Below are positions 16,581-25,251 of a stretch of DNA of 64,000 nt, one piece after another. Location of the stretch: positions 128 to 64,127 of the forward strand of contig NZ_AZWO01000020.1 of assembly GCF_000514775.1 (NCBI RefSeq). Direction: 5' to 3'. Below the pieces are notes generated by a model that was given only the letters and a program-made list of their open reading frames with translations, did no database searches and was not told the origin of the DNA. Origin of the DNA: Salinispora pacifica CNR114. Its GTDB lineage: Bacteria; Actinomycetota; Actinomycetes; Mycobacteriales; Micromonosporaceae. Numbering within the stretch: position 1 is the first letter of the stretch; every line of letters starts with the position of its first letter. A program made the position numbers and the translations under genes.

Positions 16581-17720
16581 TTAGGACGAGACCGGGTCCG
16601 GCGCTGATAGCAGTGACGGAGCGTCATCGGCCTGCTCCGGTGCACCGGAGTCGGCGCGGCCCGCGGGGTCCTCGCCGATCGCGCCGCCCGATCCGGCCTC
16701 GTCCTCGGGGTGGTCCGGGGCACCCGCACCCTCCGCCGGAGGTCCCGGATCCTCAGCGAGCCGGGACGAGGAAGATTCACTCTCTGGAGCGCCAACACCA
16801 GCATCAGCGCCGGCCGCCGGAACGTCAGCACCAGCGCTAGCCGCCACACTCCCGACCTCCCCACCGACCTCCCCGCCCGGCGCCGCGTCAAGTCCCGCCG
16901 CACCGGCGCTCTCCGCCGTACCGCCGCCCACCGTACCGCCGCCCGCCGTACCGCCGCCCGCCGTACCGCCGCTACCTGTCGCGTCCTGCTGCCTGGTCAC
17001 GGAAACTGAGCTTCCTGCGTCCAGGGCGGTCTCCGCGGTCTCCGCGGTCTCGACGGCCTCGGTGGCTGCTGCGGCCTCCACCGCCCCGAAACTGGCCGGT
17101 GCCTGCCACTGGATTCGAGGCGGTTCGGCCAGTTGGCGTCCACCGAAGTCCGCCAACCACGCGGCGACGAGGGCGAGGTTCTCCCGCCAGGTCGACTCGG
17201 GGATCGGCGGCAGAATCGAATCCCACAGGGGCAGGAAGGTCCCCCGGAGCTGGAGCTGACCGTACGGCCGGGCGAGAAACCAGAGGTGTAGGTGCGCGGA
17301 TCCGTCACCCCAGCGGTTCACATGCACCCGGGACACGCCGTCGAGGGAGCGGATGGCACGCTCCAGCCGAACCGTCAGCACGCCGAGCTCGGCCGCGAGC
17401 AGGTTCGGTAGGTCACCTAGATCCAAGTGCGAGCGGGATTCAAGGATCAACACCATCGGAAGCCCGGTAGGTCTATCCATCGCACGTACCCGCCACCGCT
17501 CGCCAACCCAGATGTACGCCTCATCGGGGGCGCCACAAGCGGTGCATTCCCGGTCACCTTCGCCGCGACGGGGCGGCTCGGTCGCGACCGGATCATCAAG
17601 TTGTTTGACGCGGAGATCGCCCTCAAAGGGGAAGGAGGGCCACTGGGTGAAGTTCGGCACTGAGGGAGGGGTGTCGGGCACGAGGGTGACCCTAGCTGTT
17701 TCCGGGACCGCTGTCCCCAC
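16581..17720 (-). CDS. HIT/GalT-fold-like protein with long acidic low-complexity tail
   Basis: The 379-residue protein has an N-terminal folded part and a tail from about residue 215 rich in Ala, Gly, Glu and Ser (TAGGGTAGGGTVGGGTAES). Residues 59-62 give CTAC, a possible zinc pair. Residues 140-150 read GSAHLHLWFLA, which recalls the HIT/GalT motif HxHxH but has Trp147 at the third histidine, so catalysis may be absent. The family assignment is tentative. The start is unclear: GTG 17720 has AAGGAG directly against it, and a later GTG at 17681 lacks a ribosome site. Confidence 0.55.
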   Translation of the reverse strand: MGTAVPETARVTLVPDTPPSVPNFTQWPSFPFEGDLRVKQLDDPVATEPPRRGEGDRECTACGAPDEAYIWVGERWRVRAMDRPTGLPMVLILESRSHLDLGDLPNLLAAELGVLTVRLERAIRSLDGVSRVHVNRWGDGSAHLHLWFLARPYGQLQLRGTFLPLWDSILPPIPESTWRENLALVAAWLADFGGRQLAEPPRIQWQAPASFGAVEAAAATEAVETAETAETALDAGSSVSVTRQQDATGSGGTAGGGTAGGGTVGGGTAESAGAAGLDAAPGGEVGGEVGSVAASAGADVPAAGADAGVGAPESESSSSRLAEDPGPPAEGAGAPDHPEDEAGSGGAIGEDPAGRADSGAPEQADDAPSLLSAPDPVSS

Positions 17721-17776
17721 CTCCTTCGACCGTCGATCCGTCGGATCGGCTCACCGCCGTCCATCCGCCCCCGACG

Positions 17777-17888
17777 TTATCCACAGGAGGTCGGCGGTTA
17801 TCCACAGCCGTCTTCCACAGGTCAACACCGGGGTTGGGGCGCTGTTTCACGTGAAACAGCGCCACCTGTGGACAACTGCTGTGGATAA
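17777..17888. other. DnaA-box cluster around a parS site
   Basis: The 602-bp gap 17721-18322 holds three perfect DnaA boxes: TTATCCACA at 17777-17785 and 17798-17806, and TGTGGATAA at 17880-17888. A one-mismatch box TGTGGACAA is at 17867-17875. A parS palindrome lies at 17844-17857 between the first and second pairs. The rest of the gap (17889-18260) shows no gene. Confidence 0.85.
17844..17857. promoter_or_regulatory. parS: parS centromere site 1
   Basis: A perfect GTTTCACGTGAAAC, the ParB-binding consensus. The palindrome extends without mismatch to 26 bp (17838-17863). Confidence 0.95.
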
Positions 17889-18269
17889 CGTTGGGGACGA
17901 TACTTTTGCTTCGCCCGGCGCCGACATCACCGGTCAGAGCCGCGAGGGCCAGTCGACAGGCACACGCCGGTCGCGGGCTGACACCCAGGCGCGGGAGCAG
18001 CCGCCCGACGGGCCCTTCCGAGCTGACCCATCGGCATGATCGGCTCGGAGAGCCGACAGATCCGCGTGAACGGATCGGGTTCGAGTAGCCAGTGGGACAA
18101 ACGGGCGGGCGGGCGCAAGCAAGCGAGTGCAAACGGGGCGAGCGGACGGATAGGTGTAAGCGGGCGGAGGGGAGTGGCCGAGGCAACAGATCAAGTGCAG
18201 CGCCGACGTGCGGTGCTCCCCACCGCTCCACAGATCGAGTCACTCCCAGGTCGAACGACAGCCGCCCCC

Positions 18270-18283
18270 GTTTCACGTGAAAC
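18270..18283. promoter_or_regulatory. parS: parS centromere site 2
   Basis: A perfect GTTTCACGTGAAAC about 40 bp after the parB stop. The flanks extend it to a perfect 32-bp palindrome (18261-18292) with G+C-rich outer arms, so in RNA it could also act as the parB terminator hairpin. Confidence 0.95.
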
Positions 18284-18322
18284 GGGGGCGGCGCTTCAAG
18301 GGCCCGCGAGTCGGGCCTTCGG

Positions 18323-19315
18323 TCAATCCTCGGGCTGCTCCCGGTCGACCCCAATGATGTCGACGATGCGCTCCAGGTCGTCCACACTGCCAAACTCGAT
18401 CGTGATCTTTCCCTTGCTCCGGCCGATGTCGACCTTGACTCTGGTGTCGAAACGGTCGGAGAGCCTGTCGGCGAGATCAGTCAGTGCTGGCGCAGGTGGC
18501 TTCGGCCGACGCGTTGGCGCCTCCTTCTCACTGCTGTCGTCACTGAGCGAGAGCGCCACCACCTCCTCGGTTGCCCGTACCGAGAGCCCCTCGGCGACGA
18601 TGCGTTGGGCAAGCCGCTCCTGCGCCTCCGGATTGTCCAGGCTCAACAGCGCTCGGGCGTGGCCAGCAGAGAGCACTCCAGCGGCGACCCGGCGCTGCAC
18701 CTGAGCAGGGAGGTTGAGTAGCCGTATCGTGTTGGAGATCTGCGGCCGGCTTCGGCCGATCCGCCGGGCCAGCTCTTCGTGGGTGGCGCCGAACTCATCC
18801 AACAGTTGCTGGTACGCCGCCGCCTCTTCCAGCGGGTTCAGGTTGGCGCGGTGGATGTTCTCCAGCAATGCGTCCCGGAGCATCGAATCGTCCCGGGTGT
18901 CCCGGACGATCGCCGGAATGGAGCTCCGACCAACCGCCTGTGCCGCCCGCCAGCGACGCTCACCCATGACGAGTTCGAACTTCTCGTCGTCCAGCTGACG
19001 GACGACGATCGGCTGGAGGAAACCGACCTCCTGGATGGAGACCTTCAGCTCCTCCAGGGCGTCCTCGTCGAAGACCTGCCGCGGCTGCTTGGGGTTGGGA
19101 ACAATCGCGTCGACCGATATTTCGGCGAAGCGAGCACCCGGGACCGGGCTGAGTGAGTCGGACGCCGGTGGCGGCGTACTCACCACCGCCAGGCCCGCGG
19201 TCGGCGTCACCACTGGGCTACTGACGACCGGGGTGGGTGCGCCGGGCGCGGCCGCCTCAGTCGGAATGAGAGCGCCCAGCCCTCGACCGAGTCCACCCTT
19301 GGGACGATTCTTCAT
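18323..19315 (-). CDS. parB: chromosome partitioning protein ParB
   Basis: A 330-residue CTPase clamp that loads at parS and spreads to form the origin nucleoprotein complex. The N-terminal domain (about 63-160) has the CTP-binding arginine patch GERRWRAA at 118-125 and [10 protein letters not shown] at 152-161. The helix-turn-helix is at about 176-199 ([16 protein letters not shown]), and the C-terminal dimer domain ends the protein. The first 60 residues are a Pro/Ala linker after a basic start ([11 protein letters not shown]). It starts 27 bp after parA, in one operon. Confidence 0.97.
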   Translation of the reverse strand: MKNRPKGGLGRGLGALIPTEAAAPGAPTPVVSSPVVTPTAGLAVVSTPPPASDSLSPVPGARFAEISVDAIVPNPKQPRQVFDEDALEELKVSIQEVGFLQPIVVRQLDDEKFELVMGERRWRAAQAVGRSSIPAIVRDTRDDSMLRDALLENIHRANLNPLEEAAAYQQLLDEFGATHEELARRIGRSRPQISNTIRLLNLPAQVQRRVAAGVLSAGHARALLSLDNPEAQERLAQRIVAEGLSVRATEEVVALSLSDDSSEKEAPTRRPKPPAPALTDLADRLSDRFDTRVKVDIGRSKGKITIEFGSVDDLERIVDIIGVDREQPED

Positions 19316-19342
19316 GCCTGGCCTCCCCGTGGCCTGTCCGCG

Positions 19343-20641
19343 CTATGCATTGCGGTTCACCTCGGCCTTGATGCCCCGCTCCGCAATCTCCTGGGCGGCC
19401 TCGAAGTAACTCGTCGCCCCCCGTGACCCGGGATCGTAGGTCATCACGGACTGGCCGTAGCTGGGTGCCTCGGATACCCGGACGTTACGCGGGATGACCG
19501 CCTGGAGCACCTTGTTCCCGAAGTGGTTGCGGACATCCTGCTCCACGGCGTCCGCCAGCCGCGTACGCCGGTCGTACATCGTGAGCAGGATGGTGGAGAC
19601 GTCCAGCCGGGGGTTGAGGTGCTGCCGGACGAGGTTGATGTTGTTGATGAGTTGGTTCAACCCCTCCAGCGCGTAGTACTCACACTGGATCGGGATGAGC
19701 ACCTCCTCCGCGGCAACCAACGCGTTCACCGTGAGCAGGCCAAGCGACGGCGGGCAGTCGATGAGGACGTAGTCGAAGTGGCCCGGATAGCCCGTGATGG
19801 CGCGGGCCAGCCGCGACTCCCGAGCAACCACAGAGACCAGTTCGATCTCGGCGCCGGCCAGGTCGATAGTGGCGGGTATACACCACAGACTGGGGATACC
19901 CTCGACCGGCTGGGCGACCTCCGCCAAGGGCAAGCCGTTGATCAGGCAGTCGTACACGTCCGGCACCCCGGTGTGATGCGGGACGTTGAGTCCAGTAGAC
20001 GCGTTGCCCTGCGGATCGAGGTCAACCACCAGCACCCGGTTCCCGTGCAGCGCTAGCGCCACTGCCAGGTTCACCGTCGTGGTGGTTTTTCCAACGCCGC
20101 CCTTCTGGTTCGCGACGCACATGACCCGGGTCCGGTCTGGGCGAGGCATCGTCACCTCGCCGCTCGGGTTCAGGATCTGCACGGCGCGCATAGCTTCCAT
20201 CGCCAACGGTGGGTCATCCTCTTCGCGCGTCGGTGTTTCACGTGAAACGTACGTGTCAACCCCGTCCTGCCCGGAGGGCAGGTTCGGAGCCTTGGTCGGT
20301 TCGGCCGGCCGCCCCGGCGTTGCCTGCTGCGGCACAGCCACCTCGACGCCTGTCGACGCGGCTGCCGTCCCCCGTACCGACGCGGCCTGCTCGGCCACCG
20401 GCGGATCGCCGACCCGGGAACTCTCCCCGGTACTGCGGCTCAACGATACTTCCGGCGACGAGGGGCGGGAACGTCCCGGAGCTGGCGCCGCTCGCCGGAA
20501 GGTCTCGTCCTGCGACGCTCGGACGGGCGGACTGACGGGAGGGCTGGGGGTGACCCAACCGGGATCGTCGGTTTCACGTGAAACCAGGTCGCCCGTTGAC
20601 CCGGTCGCGCGCGGATCGTCGTACCTGCCGTCGTCATGCAC
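19343..20641 (-). CDS. parA: chromosome partitioning ATPase ParA with long N-terminal extension
   Basis: A 432-residue P-loop ATPase of the deviant Walker type (KGGVGKTTTT at 180-189, VLVVDLDPQGNAS near 210, IDCPPSLGLLT near 300). It forms the ATP-dependent gradient that moves ParB-parS complexes. The catalytic core begins only near residue 165; about 165 residues of disordered sequence precede it. That part encodes VSRET twice (20-24 and 132-136), each being a parS palindrome in the DNA. Methionines at 145, 148 or 165 are alternative starts; the upstream frame stays open and compositionally similar, so I keep ATG 20641. Confidence 0.92.
   Translation of the reverse strand: MHDDGRYDDPRATGSTGDLVSRETDDPGWVTPSPPVSPPVRASQDETFRRAAPAPGRSRPSSPEVSLSRSTGESSRVGDPPVAEQAASVRGTAAASTGVEVAVPQQATPGRPAEPTKAPNLPSGQDGVDTYVSRETPTREEDDPPLAMEAMRAVQILNPSGEVTMPRPDRTRVMCVANQKGGVGKTTTTVNLAVALALHGNRVLVVDLDPQGNASTGLNVPHHTGVPDVYDCLINGLPLAEVAQPVEGIPSLWCIPATIDLAGAEIELVSVVARESRLARAITGYPGHFDYVLIDCPPSLGLLTVNALVAAEEVLIPIQCEYYALEGLNQLINNINLVRQHLNPRLDVSTILLTMYDRRTRLADAVEQDVRNHFGNKVLQAVIPRNVRVSEAPSYGQSVMTYDPGSRGATSYFEAAQEIAERGIKAEVNRNA
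20235..20248. promoter_or_regulatory. parS: parS site 3, inside parA
   Basis: A perfect GTTTCACGTGAAAC within the parA N-terminal extension, read on the minus strand as Val-Ser-Arg-Glu-Thr. Confidence 0.95.
20571..20584. promoter_or_regulatory. parS: parS site 4, inside parA start
   Basis: A perfect GTTTCACGTGAAAC about 60 bp into parA, again coding Val-Ser-Arg-Glu-Thr. Being near the start of the operon, it could let ParB repress or coat parAB. Confidence 0.95.
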
Positions 20642-21002
20642 CTGTCATCCCTGCCCGGCTTCGGATGGTCGGTCCGCATCCTGTCAACGGGTCGCTCGGG
20701 TGGTCACACCCCGAGCGTGCGGCCCGTTGGAAGCGGTCGGAATCCGGCGAGTGCCCGGCACCCCCGCTCCACATTATCGACGCGCGGCCAGCCTACGGGG
20801 ATTGGGCGTGATCGGTCCACGTCGGGCTGCACAGCTCGCCTGCCACCCGTACCTGTTCAACGACGCAGCTGCGAGCCGGATCCGCCGAACTCAAACCAGA
20901 GCGCTGAATGGTCCACCAGGTCGGCGGCGCCCCATGGCGCCGCTTCCAACACACCTGGACACGCCTCGCTGATCAGGAGGCGGCAGTGCGGTGTCCGATG
21001 AT
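20642..21002. other. rsmG-parA intergenic region
   Basis: A 361-bp gap, presumably carrying the leftward parAB promoter. The only clear structure is a perfect 8-bp stem with a 4-base loop at 20924-20943 (GCGGCGCC / GGCGCCGC), about 60 bp after the rsmG stop. It could act as a weak terminator; no T run follows. No convincing promoter or gene is seen. Confidence 0.5.
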
Positions 21003-21815
21003 TCAGCGCCGCCGACCACCACGGGAGCGTTTCGTGGGCTTGGGTCGCGGCGGTCCCACCACCTGCTCCCGAACGATCTCGATCACCGTCGTCGGTGGCT
21101 CGACAACACCCGCGCCGCAGAGGTGCACCTCCGGTGAGCCGCCGCCGAGCCGATCCACGACGACGGCATGCTCGGCGGCCTCCTCCGCAGCCGAGGCGCC
21201 CTTGAGGGCGACCAGCCGTCCACCCGGCACGGCCAGCGGGAGGCACCACCGGGCGAGCCGATCCAGCGGGGCCACCGCCCGAGCGGTCACCACATCACCG
21301 GTGAGCGGCTCGACGCCACCACCACCGGAGGCGATCTCCTCGGCCCGGCCCCGGATGACCCGGACCGAGGCCGTCAGGTCGAGCTGCGCCACCGCCTCGA
21401 CGAGGAAGGCGGTGCGACGTGCCAGCGGCTCGACCAGGGTGACCGAGAGATCCGGCCGAGCGACCGCGAGCACGAGGCCGGGCAGTCCGGCACCGCTACC
21501 CACGTCAAGCACCGTCGCGCCCGACGGAATCCGCTCCGCCACCGCCGCGCAGTTGAGTAGATGCCGATCCCAGATCCGCGGCGCCTCCCGCGGGCCGATG
21601 AGGCCGCGGACCACCCCATCGGTCACCAACAGGCCCGCGTACGCAACAGCCAGGCCCAGCCGGTCACCGAAGAGCGTCCGGGCCGCGGTCGCCAGTTCCG
21701 GGGGTGGCGTGGCATCCACCGCGGCTGGCGCGGGGCGATCGCCGACAGGCAACGGCCCGGGCGGCGTACCACCCGGGCCGGACGCAGAGCGCGCCGCTGT
21801 GTCGTCGTGAGTCAC
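21003..21815 (-). CDS. rsmG: 16S rRNA (guanine527-N7)-methyltransferase
   Basis: A 270-residue SAM-dependent methyltransferase (GidB) that modifies G527 of 16S rRNA in the 530 loop; loss is known to give low-level streptomycin resistance. The SAM motif is [13 protein letters not shown], with later motifs [14 protein letters not shown] and [14 protein letters not shown] 21815 begins 4 bp after the jag stop. The C-terminal tail is basic ([15 protein letters not shown]). It is part of the leftward operon rpmH-rnpA-yidD-yidC-jag-rsmG. Confidence 0.96.
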   Translation of the reverse strand: MTHDDTAARSASGPGGTPPGPLPVGDRPAPAAVDATPPPELATAARTLFGDRLGLAVAYAGLLVTDGVVRGLIGPREAPRIWDRHLLNCAAVAERIPSGATVLDVGSGAGLPGLVLAVARPDLSVTLVEPLARRTAFLVEAVAQLDLTASVRVIRGRAEEIASGGGGVEPLTGDVVTARAVAPLDRLARWCLPLAVPGGRLVALKGASAAEEAAEHAVVVDRLGGGSPEVHLCGAGVVEPPTTVIEIVREQVVGPPRPKPTKRSRGGRRR

Positions 21816-21819
21816 CCGC

Positions 21820-22401
21820 TCAGTCCACCGGCCGAACAATGATGCGCCGACTCGGCTCGACGCCCTCGGACTCGCTCGCCACGCCGTCGATCGCGTTGAC
21901 CACGTCGTGCACACACTTACGTTCGAAAGCGGACATCGGCTCCAGCCGCACCGACTCGCCGTGCTCCTTGACCTTCTCAACGGCGTTCTTCGCCACTGCG
22001 GCGAGCTCCTTACGGCGGCCCGCCCGGTAGCCACCCACGTCGAGCAGCAGTCGGCTGGGGGTGCCGGTCTGCCGGAAGACCGCGAGTCGGGTGAGTTCCT
22101 GCAGCGCCTCCAGCGTGGCGCCGCGCTGACCCACCAGGCTCTGGAGTCGGCCGCCAACCACCTCCACAACCGGGCGCCCACCGGAGACCAGCTCGTCGAT
22201 GTCCCCGTCGTAGTCGAGGATGTCGAGCAGGCCCTCCACGTAGTCGGCGGCGATCTCACTCTGCCGGAACAGATCGCTCTCACCGGTGGACCGCTGCTCC
22301 GTGCCGCCGGCCTCGGCCGCCTCGGTCTGGCTCTTCGCCGTCGTCTCCGTCCCCTCTGCGTCCTGGGACTCGTCAGCGCGGGGCGTGCTGATCTCGGTCA
22401 C
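21820..22401 (-). CDS. jag: RNA-binding protein Jag/KhpB (KH and R3H domains)
   Basis: A 193-residue protein with a KH domain at about 80-125 ([20 protein letters not shown]) and an R3H domain at about 130-190 ([20 protein letters not shown] ... [14 protein letters not shown]). Family members bind small RNAs and influence cell elongation. The GTG at 22401 is chosen because GGAGGAG precedes it closely; the frame is open further upstream but lacks a ribosome site. The N-terminal 40 residues are acidic and disordered. Confidence 0.93.
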   Translation of the reverse strand: MTEISTPRADESQDAEGTETTAKSQTEAAEAGGTEQRSTGESDLFRQSEIAADYVEGLLDILDYDGDIDELVSGGRPVVEVVGGRLQSLVGQRGATLEALQELTRLAVFRQTGTPSRLLLDVGGYRAGRRKELAAVAKNAVEKVKEHGESVRLEPMSAFERKCVHDVVNAIDGVASESEGVEPSRRIIVRPVD

Positions 22402-22578
22402 GGTCTCCTCCGTACTCACTCGGCCGGACCGTCGGGTCCGCTGGTCTCCCGGGGCCGGCGGGAACGCCGATACCACGGGTAGGTCTATCCGGGCAGTCTC
22501 GCCCGTGGCCGCAGGGCGCGGCGGCGTTTTGCCCACCGGCGGCGGTATCAAGGTAGATACCGCCGAACACGGGTCGGA

Positions 22579-23691
22579 TCAGCCCTGCCGTTTGGCGGGA
22601 CGCCCCTTCTGGTTCGCGGGCGGGCCCTTCTTCTGGCCGGCGGCCTGGCCCTTCTGGTTGGCCGGCTGGCCCTTCTGGCTCGCGGGCTGGGCCTTCTGAC
22701 CGGCGGCCTGGCCCTTCTGATTCGCGGGCGGGCCCTTCTTCTGGCTGGTGGGCTTGGCACCTGGCTTCGGGGCGGCGACCTTGGTCGCGGCCGGCTGGGT
22801 GGCGGCCGAAGTGGCGGACTTGCCGCGGCCGAAGAGGCCGCCGCTCTTCGCCGGCTGCACCGGACCACGCGTACCAGTGGTGCTGGACTTCGCGCTCGGC
22901 GGCGGCGGGAACTTGCGCAACACCCACTGCTGCTGGGCCAACGTGAACATGTTGTTGGTAACCCAGTAGATGATCACACCGATCGGGAAGATCGCGCCGG
23001 AGATAAGCAGCGACGCCGGGATGCCGTAGAGCATCAACCGCTGGATCATCCGCTGCTGCGGGTCCTCGGCCCAGCCGGTCTTGAGAATCATCTGGCGGCT
23101 GGTCAGGTAGGTGGTGCCCATCATCACCAGCACCAGAATGCCGGCCATGATCTTGACGGTGGTGCCGTCGGCGCCCAGCGCGGCCAGTTCCTCGGGGGAG
23201 GAGCCGAACTTGCCGGCGATCGGCGCGGTGAAGAGCTTCGCGACCGATGCGCTGTCGAACTGGTCGACCGTCCAGCCGTAGAGCGTCTTCTTGTCTAGTG
23301 GCTTGTCTGGATTGAGCCGGCGGAGCACATGGAACAGGCCGAGGAAGACCGGAATCTGGAGGAACATCGGAAGGCAGCCCATGAGCGGGTTGGCCTTTTC
23401 CTTCCGATAGAGCTCCATCATCTCCTTCTGGAGCGTCTCCCGGTCACCCTTGTGCTTCTCCTGCAGCGCCTTGACCTGCGGTTGCAGCGCCTGCATCGCC
23501 CGCTGTGACTTGATCTGCTTGACGAAGACCGGGAAGAGGATCACCCGGACGGTGACCACCAGGAAGATGATCGCCAGGATCCAGGACCAGTTGGTGCCGA
23601 GCACCACGCCTTCCGGCACCCCGATGGCGTCCCAGAGCTGGTGCCAGCGCAGCAGGATCCACGAGATCGTTACATAGATAGGATCGAGCAA
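22579..23691 (-). CDS. yidC: membrane protein insertase YidC
   Basis: A 370-residue Oxa1/YidC insertase with the Gram-positive layout. The first helix is near residue 30, followed by the cytoplasmic hairpin (ALQEKHKGDRETLQKEMMEL), PLMGCLPMFLQIPVFLGLFH, and the late helices with IYWVTNNMFTLAQQ. The N-terminal lipobox is absent. From residue 295 the tail is a Lys/Gln-rich repeat (units like NQKGQAAGQK and KKGPPA), likely to contact ribosomal RNA. The start appears to be TTG 23691, 3 bp after yidD; no better start is visible. Confidence 0.93.
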   Translation of the reverse strand: MLDPIYVTISWILLRWHQLWDAIGVPEGVVLGTNWSWILAIIFLVVTVRVILFPVFVKQIKSQRAMQALQPQVKALQEKHKGDRETLQKEMMELYRKEKANPLMGCLPMFLQIPVFLGLFHVLRRLNPDKPLDKKTLYGWTVDQFDSASVAKLFTAPIAGKFGSSPEELAALGADGTTVKIMAGILVLVMMGTTYLTSRQMILKTGWAEDPQQRMIQRLMLYGIPASLLISGAIFPIGVIIYWVTNNMFTLAQQQWVLRKFPPPPSAKSSTTGTRGPVQPAKSGGLFGRGKSATSAATQPAATKVAAPKPGAKPTSQKKGPPANQKGQAAGQKAQPASQKGQPANQKGQAAGQKKGPPANQKGRPAKRQG

Positions 23692-23694
23692 TTC

Positions 23695-23982
23695 TCAGAC
23701 TCCAGTCACATCGGCGCGGCGGCGACCATCCGGCTCCGGCACCGGATCGAATCCACCCGGATGGAAGGGGTGGCAGCGCATCAGCCGCCGGGCCGTCAGG
23801 CCGGCTCCCCGAACCGGGCCGTGGCGGGTCACCGCCTCCAGGGCGTACGCGCTGCACGACGGGTAGAACCGACAGCGGGCCGGCAACGCCGGACTTATCC
23901 ACCGACGGTACGCGATGATGGGCCCGGCCAGCACCCGGGCACCGAGTGAGATCGGCTGTGCCGGATCTGGTGCCGAACTCAC
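23695..23982 (-). CDS. yidD: membrane protein insertion efficiency factor YidD
   Basis: A 95-residue member of the YidD/Hha-toxin family ([51 protein letters not shown]). It has the three conserved cysteines and assists YidC-mediated insertion. The start overlaps the rnpA stop by 4 bp. It is somewhat longer than the E. coli protein because of a basic C-terminal tail. Confidence 0.95.
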   Translation of the reverse strand: MSSAPDPAQPISLGARVLAGPIIAYRRWISPALPARCRFYPSCSAYALEAVTRHGPVRGAGLTARRLMRCHPFHPGGFDPVPEPDGRRRADVTGV

Positions 23983-24389
23983 CGGGACCGCCGCCCGCGG
24001 GGGGCGCGTGCGGCCGCGATCGCGGTGTCGAGATCAACACCGAGTCGTTGGTACGACCGGTGCGCCGCGGCGGGCAGGGCACGGACGACGAGAGTGCTCC
24101 CGGCCGGCAGCCCGGGGAGGCGCTCCCGGACCAGGTGCCGCAGCCGGCGGCGAACAGTGTTGCGGACGACGGCGTTGCCAACCGCCTTGGAGACGACGAA
24201 GCCGGCGCGGGCTGGTGCGGATGTCTGCTCCGCACCAGTGTCCCGCGCCGGCTCCGGCGACGAGATCTCCGGTGGAGTGCCGGGCGAGGTCAGATGGACG
24301 ACGACCACGCCGCGCCCGACGCGTCGGCCACCACGGACCGCCGCGGCGAAGTCAGTGCTGCGCCGCAGACGCTGCGCGGCGGTCAGCAC
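23979..24389 (-). CDS. rnpA: ribonuclease P protein component
   Basis: A 136-residue basic protein that binds the RNase P RNA for tRNA 5' maturation. The family motif [14 protein letters not shown] is near residues 76-89, and it begins [21 protein letters not shown] Pro/Glu-rich insertion (about residues 36-58) is unusual and sits in the strand region. GTG 24389 follows rpmH after 35 bp. Confidence 0.95.
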   Translation of the reverse strand: MLTAAQRLRRSTDFAAAVRGGRRVGRGVVVVHLTSPGTPPEISSPEPARDTGAEQTSAPARAGFVVSKAVGNAVVRNTVRRRLRHLVRERLPGLPAGSTLVVRALPAAAHRSYQRLGVDLDTAIAAARAPRGRRSR

Positions 24390-24424
24390 GACTCTCCACG
24401 CCCTGCCGATCGGACCTGGTGGCC

Positions 24425-24562
24425 TCAGGCCGCCAGGCGAGCGCGGCCCTTGCTGCGACGGGTCGAGATGATGGCGCGGCCGGCACGGGTGCGCATGCGC
24501 AGCCGGAAGCCGTGGGTCTTCGCGCGCCGGCGGTTGTTCGGCTGGAAGGTGCGCTTGCTCAC
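24425..24562 (-). CDS. rpmH: 50S ribosomal protein L34
   Basis: A 45-residue protein that begins [20 protein letters not shown] and ends in [10 protein letters not shown], the full L34 sequence pattern. GTG 24562 is the start. It is the first gene of the leftward operon through rsmG and lies divergent from dnaA, as in nearly all bacteria. Confidence 0.98.
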   Translation of the reverse strand: MSKRTFQPNNRRRAKTHGFRLRMRTRAGRAIISTRRSKGRARLAA

Positions 24563-25251
24563 GTCAGGCTCTCCGTTGTCCTACCCCTGGGCGAAGATCG
24601 CCGGGGTCGCGTCTGGTCCGAGGTCGTCCCAGTTTCAGGTCGTGTCACGATCCGGGTCGTGTCATGATCCGAACCAGGTCATGATCCGGAACACCTTCGC
24701 GGCGCCCCCGATCAACGCTGCCCGACGCTGCGGACAGCAAGCATCCATCACCCTAGCAGAGGGTGAGAGAGCAGCCGCTCCAGCGTACGCAGGGGCACAA
24801 CGAGCGTCAACGCTCCCACCGTCTGGCCCGACACCGATTGTTCCGGTGTTTCCGCTGCTGCCGCCGACGGTCCGGGTACGTCCGCTGTTGATGGCATCCG
24901 GACATCGCTGTTACCGTGCCCGATTGCGGTGCAGGGCTGTCGGCCCAAATCGCGAATGGCTGTCGGAAGCCCGGAGCCGTCCGGCTGTGGTCGCCGCCGG
25001 CAGGCAAGACCGAATCGGGCGGTGGATCGTTCGGCAAGATGACCCGCTTCAGTGCCCGCTCGTACCGGGGGAGGTCTGACCCACATTCGGTGGGCGGCAC
25101 AATCGGTACGCACACAGGCTGTGGATAACTTGTGGACAAGGGTCGTTCGGTCAGCCGGGACGGGGAAAGACCGCGTGAACCCGGCGGGCCCGGGACGGCC
25201 GACGGGGAGGACGGCGGCGTCCGGGAACAGAGGCGAGGGGGTGGCACGACG
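24563..25251. other. rpmH-dnaA divergent control region
   Basis: A 689-bp non-coding region with promoters for both directions. Close to rpmH are three imperfect repeats: GGTCGTGTCACGATCCG at 24638, GGTCGTGTCATGATCCG at 24655, and a shorter GGTCATGATCCGG at about 24677. Close to dnaA lie a perfect DnaA box at 25120-25128 (TGTGGATAA) and a one-mismatch box at 25131-25139 (TGTGGACAA). These suggest DnaA autoregulation. Confidence 0.7.

Noticed and set aside
23895..23903. DnaA-box-like TTATCCACC inside yidD
   Set aside because: Single, one mismatch, within a conserved coding sequence and with no neighbouring boxes.
25132..25251. Longer DnaA starting at GTG 25132
   Set aside because: It would add 40 Gly/Arg-rich residues not like DnaA domain I and place the start inside the DnaA boxes.
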